Origin: Verrucomicrobiota bacterium
GTDB taxonomy: Bacteria > Verrucomicrobiota > Verrucomicrobiia > Opitutales > UBA953
DNA: 29,752 nucleotides
Assembly (NCBI GenBank): GCA_005798925.1
Contig: SYID01000194.1
Span: forward strand, 1 to 29,752
Direction of reading: 5' to 3'
Shown: in pieces, positions 22,772 to 29,469 of the stretch
Layout: each line of letters starts with the position of its first letter
Position numbering within the stretch: position 1 is the stretch's first letter
Program-made: the position numbers and the translations under genes
The notes under the pieces: generated by a model
Database searches by the model: none
Told to the model about the DNA's origin: nothing
Seen by the model: the letters and a program-made list of their open reading frames with translations, nothing else

Positions 22772-22804
22772 CCGACCTGACCAAACGGCCGGACCGGTTT
22801 CACC

Positions 22805-23599
22805 CTACATGCCGAGAACCTTACGTAGCCGGGTTAGCTCGGCGATGGCGTTGCATAACCCGCTGCCGGGAAGGTAGTTGCTTCGGTTTTCCACCTGGAA
22901 AACACGCCCGTTCCGAATGCACGGCAAGTCGCGGACGAGGGGGCGCCGGCTCATCTCCCGGTTTTTTTCCTGACTCTCGACGATGACGCCGTCCGCGGGC
23001 GCGTTGCTGATCCAGAGAACCGCGTCGGGCTTGGCTGCCGACAGTCTCTCCCAGTCGAACTTCGGCCACGCCCCCGCCGGAAGGGCGGAGTGCCATCCGG
23101 CCGCCGCCATCGGTCCTGCCAGGTAGCTTTCCGGCCCGGCCATGACGCCTTCCCAGACCACGAGCAGCGAACGCGTCGGCCCATCCGGCCGCGCGCCGAG
23201 TTGGTCCGCCAGCCGCCGAGCGGTTTCGCTCCGTCCGGTCGCTGCGCCGAGCGCGAGGATGTCCGTGCGGACGGAATCGGCCGATTCGGGACTCAGCACG
23301 AGCGTGCGCAGCCCGGCTTTGGCGCACTTCTCCGCCCAGAGCGGATTCGTCATGCGGGGCAGGATGACGAGCCCGGGCCGGGTGTTCAGCAGGCGTTCGA
23401 GGTCGGGGAGGAAGACGTCGGCGTCGCGTGCGGCGGGGTGTTCCTTCGGCAACGGACACCAACGCGTGGCCATGACGATGTCGGCGGCGGCGCCGAGGTC
23501 GACCAGCGTCCGCGTGGCGCCGGGGTTGTAGCTCGCGAGCCGTCGCTCTTCGGCGCCGAGCGCGAGACAGGTCGCGAGCCAGAGCAGTATCGCGCGCAT
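22805..23599 (-). CDS. Periplasmic substrate-binding protein, BtuF/helical-backbone metal receptor type
   Basis: A 264-residue protein of the Peripla_BP_2 family (BtuF, FhuD, siderophore and cobalamin receptors). It has a short N-terminal signal (ILLWLATCLALGAEE), then RLASYNPGATRTLVDLGAAADIV and DLERLLNTRPGLVIL, the two half-domain openings typical of the fold, and KPDAVLWIS in the second lobe. The TRWCPLP segment after the first helix is like the CDYP/CDWP segment of cobalamin-binding relatives. A Cys in LATC is not an ideal lipobox. No permease or ATPase gene lies nearby, so it is an orphan receptor; the ligand (cobalamin, haem or iron chelate) is not determined. Its ATG overlaps the pdxA stop by one base (TGATG). 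Confidence 0.8.
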   Translation of the reverse strand: MRAILLWLATCLALGAEERRLASYNPGATRTLVDLGAAADIVMATRWCPLPKEHPAARDADVFLPDLERLLNTRPGLVILPRMTNPLWAEKCAKAGLRTLVLSPESADSVRTDILALGAATGRSETARRLADQLGARPDGPTRSLLVVWEGVMAGPESYLAGPMAAAGWHSALPAGAWPKFDWERLSAAKPDAVLWISNAPADGVIVESQEKNREMSRRPLVRDLPCIRNGRVFQVENRSNYLPGSGLCNAIAELTRLRKVLGM

Positions 23600-24501
23600 C
23601 AGGCCGAGAGCGAGCGGGCGAGACGCATCGCCGCGTCGAAGCTGCCGCGGTCCGCCTTGCCTTGGCCGGCGATCGCGTAGGCGGTGCCGTGGTCGGGGCT
23701 CGTGCGGACGTACCTCAGGCCGAGGCTAAGGTTGGCCGAGGTCGAGAAGTCGACCGCCTTCAGCGGCGCGAGGCCTTGGTCGTGGTAGATGGCGGCGACG
23801 GCGTCGAATTCGCCTTGGAGGTGGCGATGGAAGACCGTGTCGCCCGGGAGCGGTCCGCTCACGTCATGGCCCTCGGCGCGCAGGGCCTCGACGGCCGGAC
23901 GGATCACGGCGGCGTCTTCCGCGCCGAGCAGGCCGCCTTCGCCGGCGTGCGGATTAAGGCCGCAGACGGCGATGCGCGGCGCGTGGTCGCCGAGCTTCGT
24001 CCGGAGCGAGACCAGCGCGCGCACCGTGCGGCGGATGTCCGCGGCGGCGACGGCGCGGGGGACTTCGGCGAGCGGGATGTGCCAGGTGACGAGGCCGACG
24101 GTCAGCCTGCCTCCGGCGAAGGCCATCACAGGTTCGCCGCCCCAGCGCGCGGCGAAGAACTCGGTCTGCCCGGGAAAGGCGTAGCCCACGCCGGCGAGGC
24201 CCTGTTTGTTCACCGGGCCGGTCACGACGGCCGCGAAGCGTCCGTCCGTCGCGCCCCGCGCGGCGAGTTCCATCGCTTCGATCGCGATGAGCTGACCGGC
24301 TTCGTCGGGCTTGCCGGGACGGCTCAGGAAATCCTTCGGTCCGACGGCGATCCCTCGTCCGAACCGCGCGATCCAGTCCGCCGGTCCGATGGGCACGACC
24401 CCGGTGGCCTGGTCCGGATGAGCCTCCAGCCAGCTCGCGACGAGCTCCGGGCCCACTCCGGCCGGATCTCCGCAAGTCACGGCGACGGGCAAAGGGTTCA
24501 T
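23599..24501 (-). CDS. pdxA: 4-hydroxythreonine-4-phosphate dehydrogenase
   Basis: PdxA oxidises 4-phosphohydroxy-L-threonine in the DXP-independent first branch of vitamin B6 synthesis. The 300-residue protein has AVTCGDPAGVGPEL at the N-terminus, VVTGPVNKQGL, GQTEFFAARW and the three metal-binding histidines: His141 in TWHIPL, His185 in GLNPHAGEGG and His240 in IYHDQGLAPLK. It is slightly shorter than E. coli PdxA (329 residues) but complete. The start ATG overlaps the lpxA stop as ATGA, and the next gene starts inside its stop codon, so the three are translationally coupled. An upstream in-frame extension lies within lpxA and is not used. Confidence 0.96.
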   Translation of the reverse strand: MNPLPVAVTCGDPAGVGPELVASWLEAHPDQATGVVPIGPADWIARFGRGIAVGPKDFLSRPGKPDEAGQLIAIEAMELAARGATDGRFAAVVTGPVNKQGLAGVGYAFPGQTEFFAARWGGEPVMAFAGGRLTVGLVTWHIPLAEVPRAVAAADIRRTVRALVSLRTKLGDHAPRIAVCGLNPHAGEGGLLGAEDAAVIRPAVEALRAEGHDVSGPLPGDTVFHRHLQGEFDAVAAIYHDQGLAPLKAVDFSTSANLSLGLRYVRTSPDHGTAYAIAGQGKADRGSFDAAMRLARSLSA

Positions 24502-25277
24502 GCCGGCGAGACGAAGCGGCCGCGTTTGCCGCCGAGGAAGAAGCCCAGGAACTCGCGTGCCTCCGGCGTCTGGTAGCGCCCCTCGGCGAGGGCCTGGCGG
24601 GCGAGCGCGGCGCAGTCCCCTTGCGCGGCGTAGACGGCATGATAGGCGCGTTTGATCTCGGCGACCGCCGCCGCGGACACGGCGCGGCGGCGCAGGCCGA
24701 CGAGGTTGAGTCCGGCGACGACGTTGCGGCCGTGGGCGAGCGCGTTCGGCGGGACGTCCTCCGTGATGACCGCGTTGCCCGAGACAAGCGCGCCCCCGCC
24801 GATGCGGCAGAATTGATGCACGGCGACCCCGCCGCTCACGAAGGCCTTGTCCCCTATGGCGACGTGTCCGCCGAGCATGCAGCCGTTGGCGAGGATGACG
24901 TGCGCGCCGACGACGCAGTCGTGGGCGACGTGGCTGCCGGCCATGAGCAGGCAATCCGGGCCGACGACCGTATGGTCGCCGGCCCGGGTGGCCCGGTGGA
25001 CGGTGACGTGCTCGCGGATGACCGTGCGGTCGCCGACGCGCGCGCCCGACTCCGTGGCAGGGTCGAAAGCGAGGTCCTGCGGATCGCCGCCGACGACGGC
25101 GAAGTGGTCGACGCGCACGCCGGCGCCGAGTTCGGCGCGGGCCTTGACGACGGCGTGGGCCGCCACCCGGCAGCCGGGGCCGAGCGAGGCGTCCGCTTCG
25201 ACGACCGCGAAGGCGCCGACCTCGACGTCGGGGGCGAGCCGGGCGGACGGATGGACCTGGGCGGTAGGGTGGATCAC
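24498..25277 (-). CDS. lpxA: Acyl-ACP--UDP-N-acetylglucosamine O-acyltransferase
   Basis: LpxA transfers a 3-hydroxyacyl chain to UDP-GlcNAc in the first step of lipid A synthesis. The 259-residue protein shows the left-handed hexapeptide-repeat helix from residue 1, the catalytic base in GSHVAHDC (His119, equivalent to E. coli His125) and VHQFCRIGG with a conserved His154. At the hydrocarbon-ruler position it has Gly167, which aligns with E. coli Gly173; Gly there allows a C14 hydroxyacyl chain while Met restricts to C10. This points to 3-hydroxymyristate-type lipid A. The start is GTG at 25277, overlapping the upstream stop as GTGA. The usual lpxD-fabZ neighbours are absent. Confidence 0.95.
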   Translation of the reverse strand: MIHPTAQVHPSARLAPDVEVGAFAVVEADASLGPGCRVAAHAVVKARAELGAGVRVDHFAVVGGDPQDLAFDPATESGARVGDRTVIREHVTVHRATRAGDHTVVGPDCLLMAGSHVAHDCVVGAHVILANGCMLGGHVAIGDKAFVSGGVAVHQFCRIGGGALVSGNAVITEDVPPNALAHGRNVVAGLNLVGLRRRAVSAAAVAEIKRAYHAVYAAQGDCAALARQALAEGRYQTPEAREFLGFFLGGKRGRFVSPA

Positions 25278-25885
25278 TTCGGTGGGTTGGCGGAACCGAA
25301 CAGTTCGAGCTGGGCGGCCTTCACCATATCGTAGACCCGGAGCAGGCGGAGCAACTGCAAGGTGTCGGATTTCGCATAACTCTGGTTCGATTCGACCGCT
25401 TGGACGAGATTCTCGAGGATCGTCCGGAAAGTCAGCACGTGGTCGACGCCGCTCTCGCGCAGCAGCGTGATGCTTTCCGAGCGTTGCGGCTCCGTGGCCG
25501 GGATGCCCGGCAGGACGAGGATCTTCGCCAAGGGCTGGCCTTCGGGCGGCGTGAGGTCGGCGAAGGCCTCCTTCGCGGCTTCGACGGCCTCTTTGCGCAC
25601 GAACTCCAGCAGGTCGCCTTTCCTGATCATCGTCGGCGTGATGGCCTTGGTCGTGTGCCAGGCCTTCACCGCGACGACGGCGGCGCTCAGTCCGGGCAGG
25701 TCCGAGCCGAACAGCTGGAAGGGCGTCTCGCCGCCGCGCCGCGGGGAAGGGTTGATCACCAGGAGGTCGCCCTCTTCGTCGGCGCGCTTCCGGCGGGACT
25801 GGACGGCGTATTTGCGCGACTGGCGCACGAAGAAGCCGTTCATCTCGAAATATTCGCGGACCAGGCTGTCGTCGAAACCCGCCAT
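25274..25885 (-). CDS. Conserved-looking hypothetical protein; possible degenerate PD-(D/E)XK fold
   Basis: I do not recognise a family. The 203-residue soluble protein has no signal peptide or membrane span. Its N-terminal half reads like a nuclease-superfamily core: a helix with Glu (VREYFEMNGFFV, residues 9-20), then GDLLVINPS (Asp40) and AAVVAVKAWH (Lys74). These resemble the E...D...(E/D)xK arrangement, but the residue two before Lys74 is Ala rather than Glu or Asp. The C-terminal third (KILVLPGIPATEPQ, then helices rich in Leu and Gln) may be a separate helical domain. The stop overlaps the lpxA GTG start by 4 bp, so expression of lpxA is coupled to it. The ATG at 25885 lies 51 bp past rsmI. 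Confidence 0.8.
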   Translation of the reverse strand: MAGFDDSLVREYFEMNGFFVRQSRKYAVQSRRKRADEEGDLLVINPSPRRGGETPFQLFGSDLPGLSAAVVAVKAWHTTKAITPTMIRKGDLLEFVRKEAVEAAKEAFADLTPPEGQPLAKILVLPGIPATEPQRSESITLLRESGVDHVLTFRTILENLVQAVESNQSYAKSDTLQLLRLLRVYDMVKAAQLELFGSANPPK

Positions 25886-25936
25886 TGTCGGCAAGGATGC
25901 GGGCGACCGGCCCTCCGGGTCAACCCGCGATGAGCG

Positions 25937-26665
25937 TCAGAGGACGAAGTCGGCCGGGGCGATCGCCACGGTGAACTCGCCTTTCAGCGAACCGGCTTTC
26001 AGGCCGGGGACCAGTTCGGCCAGGGGCGCCGTGCGGATCGTCTCGTGCAGCTTGGTGATTTCGCGGCCGACGCAAACGACGCGCGCCGGGCCGAGGATCT
26101 CGAGCATCTCCTCCAGGAAGTCCCCGATGCGGTGGCAGGATTCATGCAGCACCACGGTCTCGTCGGCCGTCGCCAGGCCTTCGAGGAAGCGCCGGCGGGC
26201 GGCGGACTTGGGCGCGAGGAAGCCGACGAAGCGGAAAGCGTTGGTCGGCAGGCCCGAGGCGGAGAGCAGGGCGACGATGGCGCACGGACCGGGCAGGGGG
26301 GTGACCGTGAGGCCGCGGCGGCGGCACTCGCGCGTCACGCGGAAGCCCGGGTCGCTGATGCCGGGCGTGCCCGCGTCGGTGATCAGGGCGACCTTGGCCC
26401 CGGCGGCGACCTTGTCGGCGATGACGACCGCGGCGTCCTTCTCGTTATGCTCGTGGTAGGCGAGCATCGGCTTCGAGACGGCCAGGTGGCGCAGGAGCCC
26501 GCCGGTGACGCGGGTGTCCTCGCAGGCCACCCAATCGGACTCCGCGATCGCCTCCTTGGCGCGCGCGGTGATGTCGCCGAGATTGCCCAGCGGCGTGGCC
26601 ACGACCCAGAGCCGCCCGGCGGAACCTTGCGTTCGGCCGGCGGCGCCTGCGTCAGCCGGAGGCAT
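25937..26665 (-). CDS. rsmI: 16S rRNA (cytidine1402-2'-O)-methyltransferase
   Basis: RsmI adds the 2'-O-methyl group to C1402 of 16S rRNA at the decoding centre. The 242-residue protein shows the tetrapyrrole-methylase fold with LWVVATPLGNLGDIT, VACEDTRVTGGLLRHL, ALITDAGTPGISDPG and PLPGPCAIVALLSASGLP, all diagnostic for RsmI. The last roughly 50 residues give VVCVGREITKLHET, the usual C-terminal strand and helix. The length is a little short (E. coli 286) because the C-terminal extension is reduced. The start ATG at 26665 overlaps the stop of the small lipoprotein gene as TGATG. The N-terminal 17 residues before the conserved core are Pro/Ala/Gly-rich, so the true start may be slightly downstream. 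Confidence 0.95.
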   Translation of the reverse strand: MPPADAGAAGRTQGSAGRLWVVATPLGNLGDITARAKEAIAESDWVACEDTRVTGGLLRHLAVSKPMLAYHEHNEKDAAVVIADKVAAGAKVALITDAGTPGISDPGFRVTRECRRRGLTVTPLPGPCAIVALLSASGLPTNAFRFVGFLAPKSAARRRFLEGLATADETVVLHESCHRIGDFLEEMLEILGPARVVCVGREITKLHETIRTAPLAELVPGLKAGSLKGEFTVAIAPADFVL

Positions 26666-26835
26666 CAGCGACGATAGCCCGAACCGGGCGTCGAGACGCC
26701 CGGAAGGCCGCCCTGCCAGCTGGCCGGCTGGGCCTGCGGGAGCATGGAATCCGACGGCTTCTCGACGGTCTCGCAACCGGTGAGCCCGGCCAGGGCGGTC
26801 AGCAGGGCGGAGACGATGAAGAGGCGGGCGGACAT
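26665..26835 (-). CDS. Small lipoprotein (56 residues)
   Basis: I do not recognise this family. The 56-residue product opens MSARLFIVSALLTALAGLTG followed by Cys21, a textbook lipobox (LTGC), so a 36-residue mature lipopeptide is expected. The mature part (CETVEKPSDSMLPQAQPASW then QGGLPGVSTPGSGYRR) is Pro/Gly-rich and probably unstructured. Residue +2 is Glu, not Asp, which favours the outer membrane if the E. coli Lol rule applies. It starts 1 bp past the coiled-coil protein gene and its stop overlaps the rsmI start (TGATG). A leaderless small gene of this size is easily missed; the tight coupling on both sides supports it as real. Confidence 0.83.
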   Translation of the reverse strand: MSARLFIVSALLTALAGLTGCETVEKPSDSMLPQAQPASWQGGLPGVSTPGSGYRR

Positions 26836-26836
26836 C

Positions 26837-27784
26837 TCAGTTGCTGGCCAGCTTGGTGGAGGGGGTCAGCGACACGGTACCGGCCTTGGCGATGGCGCTG
26901 AGATCGAGTTCCTTGCCGGGCTGGAGCTGGCCGAAGGAAAGGGCTCCCTTGACCGAGGAGATCTTCACCTTGCCGACTTCCCTGCCGTCGACCTTGACGG
27001 AGAAGAGGGCGCTTTCCTTGATGCCATTGGCTTCGCCCACCGAAAAAGCGACGATGCCGGAACGGGCGTCCAGGGCCAGGATGTTGGTCGGGATCGTGTC
27101 GGTCGCGGCCTCGACGGCGACGGCCAACGAAGATGCGGGAGCGGCGGTCCCTTCTTTCACGGGCTCGGCGAAGGGGTCGCGTTGGAAGCCGCCGGGGGCG
27201 GGGGACTCGGAGGCGCGGGAGGCCCAATTATGCAGCGCCGCATACTTGCTGCGCAGGGCGGTGGAGAGCTCCTCGGCCTTGGTGGCCTTGGCTTCGATTT
27301 CAGCCAGCTGCTCCTTGGTGTACATGTTGTTCACCTTCTCGGTGGCGCGGACCAGGTCTTCCTTGACGGCGGTGAGTTCGGCGACGGCCCCGTCCTTCTT
27401 GCTGTTGGCATCGGTGAGCTGGGCGGAGAGCTCGTCGCGTTTGCGGGTCAGTTCGGCGCGCTCGCCTTCGAGGGTGGCGTTCGCGGCGGTGAGACCTTCG
27501 ATCTTCGTCTTCTTGTCGGCGACGTCGGCGGTCAGGTCCTTCTTGGCGAGCTCGAGGTCGGCGATGGCCTTGCGCTTGGCGTCCAAGAGGCCCGGCAACG
27601 AGGCGAGGGAGGTCATGCGAGCGTCGTAATCCTTGCCGGCCTTCACTTCGGCGTCGTTGACGGCCCAGAGGGTCTTGGTGAGGGCGGCGTCCATCTTGCC
27701 TTTCAGTAGGAACGCGAAGACGACCGCGGCGACGGCGGCGATCACGGTCAGGATGCGGAGGAAGGCGTTGAGCTTCTTGTTCAT
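26837..27784 (-). CDS. Membrane-anchored periplasmic coiled-coil protein
   Basis: I do not recognise a named family. The 315-residue protein has one N-terminal membrane span (LRILTVIAAVAAVVFAFLL, residues 9-27). A long coiled coil spans roughly residues 68-180 (AKKDLTADVADKKTKIEGL, LEGERAELTRKRDELSAQL, and so on). A polar Pro/Ala-rich linker follows, then a beta-rich C-terminal domain (residues about 230-315: ILALDARSGIVAFSVGEANG, ALFSVKVDGREVGKVKI). The C-terminal domain resembles small beta-barrel domains found at the ends of periplasmic coiled-coil proteins. The arrangement suggests a periplasmic spacer or scaffold anchored in the inner membrane. It lies 15 bp past pgi and 1 bp before the small lipoprotein gene, which could be its outer-membrane partner (inference). 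Confidence 0.82.
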   Translation of the reverse strand: MNKKLNAFLRILTVIAAVAAVVFAFLLKGKMDAALTKTLWAVNDAEVKAGKDYDARMTSLASLPGLLDAKRKAIADLELAKKDLTADVADKKTKIEGLTAANATLEGERAELTRKRDELSAQLTDANSKKDGAVAELTAVKEDLVRATEKVNNMYTKEQLAEIEAKATKAEELSTALRSKYAALHNWASRASESPAPGGFQRDPFAEPVKEGTAAPASSLAVAVEAATDTIPTNILALDARSGIVAFSVGEANGIKESALFSVKVDGREVGKVKISSVKGALSFGQLQPGKELDLSAIAKAGTVSLTPSTKLASN

Positions 27785-27799
27785 GGGGTGATAAAGGGG

Positions 27800-29377
27800 T
27801 TAAGAATGACGGAAGAAGGTGAGCCCGGGGTCGGGGTTTTCCTGGCGGGAGACAGGACCGGGGTTCGACGAAACGTGCAGAAGGACCTTGAACACCAATT
27901 CTTCCCTCCCCTCAAGAGCAATTTCCTCACAGACTTGGGCTGCCGTGAGCGGTTTGCCTCCGGCCTTGGCGAGGGCGGCGAGGGCGGCCGCCCGGATTTT
28001 CAAGGTCTCGGTGGCCGCCTTCTTGCCCGCTTCGACGCCCGGCTGGTGGTAGGCGTTGATGCCGAGGAGGTTGGCGTACAGTCCGACGGCTCGTTCGAAG
28101 AGCGCGATCAGCATGCCGACCGAGCGGGCGTCCACCTGATCGATGGTGATCGTGATGTTGGCCCGGCCGCTGCCGGAAAGCGCCTCGCGGGTGCCCAGGA
28201 GGAAGGCTTGGAGGTAGTCCCCGGAGGTGACCCCGGGTTCGACCTCCAGGGAAGACCCTTCGCGATCCTTGAGGACCTCGATGAAGACGGCGAAGAAATT
28301 GTTCACCCCGTCGCGCAATTGCTGGACGTAGGCATGCTGATCGGTCGACCCCTTGTTGCCGTAGACCGTGAGTCCTTGGAGCACCTGGCGCCCCTCCAGG
28401 TCGTGTTCCTTGCCGAGCGACTCCATGACGAGCTGCTGGAGGTAACGGGAGAAGAGGAGCAGCCGGTCCTTGTAGGGAAGCACGACCATCGCCTTGGAGC
28501 CCCGCCCGTCGGTGAGGTGATGCCAGGCCAGCGCCATCGCCGCGGCGGGATTCCGGGCGGCGTCGGGGACGCGCGTGAGCGCATCCATGGCCTTCGCGCC
28601 CTCGAGCAGGCCGCGGATATCGATGCCCTGCAGCGCGGCCGGCAGAAGGCCGACGGGGCCGAGCTCGCTCGTGCGGCCGCCGACCCAGTCCCACATCGGG
28701 AAACGGGCGAGCCACTTCTCGGCGACGGCGACCTGGTCGAGCTGGCTGCCGACACCGGTGACGGCGACGGCATGAGCCGCGAAGGAGAGGCCGGCCTGCT
28801 TCCAGCGGAGCGCGGCCTCGAGCTGGCCGTTGCGCGGCTCGGGCGTGCTGCCGGATTTCGAGGTCACGATCGCGAGGGTGGTCCCGAGGCGGCCGACGAG
28901 ACCGTCGAAGACGCGGTCGATGCCGTCGGGGTCGGTGTTGTCGATGAAATGCACGCGGAGCTTGTCCGTCTTGCCGCCGAGCGCGTCGGCCACGAACTGC
29001 GGCCCGAGGGCCGAGCCCCCGATGCCGACGCAGAGGAGGTCGGTGAACCTGCCGGCGGAGCCTTTGACCTGACCGGCGTGGACCTGCGCGGCGAACTTCA
29101 CGATGGCTTCGACGGCGGCCTTCACCTCGGCGGCGATCTTCGCGTCGGGCGCGAGTTCCGGCGCGCGCAGCCAGTAGTGGCCGACCATGCGTTTCTCATC
29201 GGGATTGGCGACGGCGCCCTTCTCCAAGGCGGCCATGTCGGCGAAGGCCTTCGCCATGGCCGGGGCCATCTTCTCGGCGAAGCCCGCCGGCGCGGGCGCG
29301 CGGCTGAAGTCGAGCGAGACGCCGAGTTCAGGGAAATTGAGGAGCTGCCGGCGGTAGAGGTCGAAGGAGGAGGCCAC
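27800..29377 (-). CDS. pgi: Glucose-6-phosphate isomerase
   Basis: Pgi interconverts glucose-6-phosphate and fructose-6-phosphate. About 525 residues of SIS-fold protein show LLCVGIGGSALGPQFV, IVTSKSGSTPEPRNG, the family signature DWVGGRTSELGPVGLLPA, and KGSTDQHAYVQQLRDG near the active-site histidine. The open frame extends to an ATG at 29452, but that stretch contains the ilvD terminator hairpin, so it is unlikely to be translated. I chose the GTG at 29377 (VASSFDLYRRQLLNFPELGV), which has AGGA 5 bp upstream and leads straight into the conserved region. A short inverted repeat (29390-29407) covers the GGGAGAG upstream of it. It heads the pgi-to-btuF-like run. Confidence 0.9.
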   Translation of the reverse strand: MASSFDLYRRQLLNFPELGVSLDFSRAPAPAGFAEKMAPAMAKAFADMAALEKGAVANPDEKRMVGHYWLRAPELAPDAKIAAEVKAAVEAIVKFAAQVHAGQVKGSAGRFTDLLCVGIGGSALGPQFVADALGGKTDKLRVHFIDNTDPDGIDRVFDGLVGRLGTTLAIVTSKSGSTPEPRNGQLEAALRWKQAGLSFAAHAVAVTGVGSQLDQVAVAEKWLARFPMWDWVGGRTSELGPVGLLPAALQGIDIRGLLEGAKAMDALTRVPDAARNPAAAMALAWHHLTDGRGSKAMVVLPYKDRLLLFSRYLQQLVMESLGKEHDLEGRQVLQGLTVYGNKGSTDQHAYVQQLRDGVNNFFAVFIEVLKDREGSSLEVEPGVTSGDYLQAFLLGTREALSGSGRANITITIDQVDARSVGMLIALFERAVGLYANLLGINAYHQPGVEAGKKAATETLKIRAAALAALAKAGGKPLTAAQVCEEIALEGREELVFKVLLHVSSNPGPVSRQENPDPGLTFFRHS

Positions 29378-29416
29378 GATGTCCTGATGCTCTCCCGGCG
29401 CCGAGAGGCTTGCAAC

Positions 29417-29449
29417 AAAAAGGGCGGACCGCCGGAGCGTCCGCCCTTT
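29417..29449 (-). terminator. Intrinsic terminator of ilvD
   Basis: AAAGGGCGGAC (29419-29429) and GTCCGCCCTTT (29439-29449) form an 11-bp perfect stem with a nine-base loop. On the minus strand the stem runs into five T (A5 at 29417-29421). It lies 20 bp past the ilvD stop and inside the longest possible reading frame of pgi, which argues for a downstream pgi start. Confidence 0.85.
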
Positions 29450-29469
29450 CATTTCCGCTCAGGAAGGCC

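Noticed and set aside
25384..25393. GGTTCGATTC, a match to a tRNA T-loop
   Set aside because: It lies inside a coding gene; no acceptor stem or anticodon arm can be folded around it.
25908..25922. GACCGG/CCGGGTC hairpin between rsmI and the next gene
   Set aside because: It has a bulged stem and no T-run; probably chance in a GC-rich gap.
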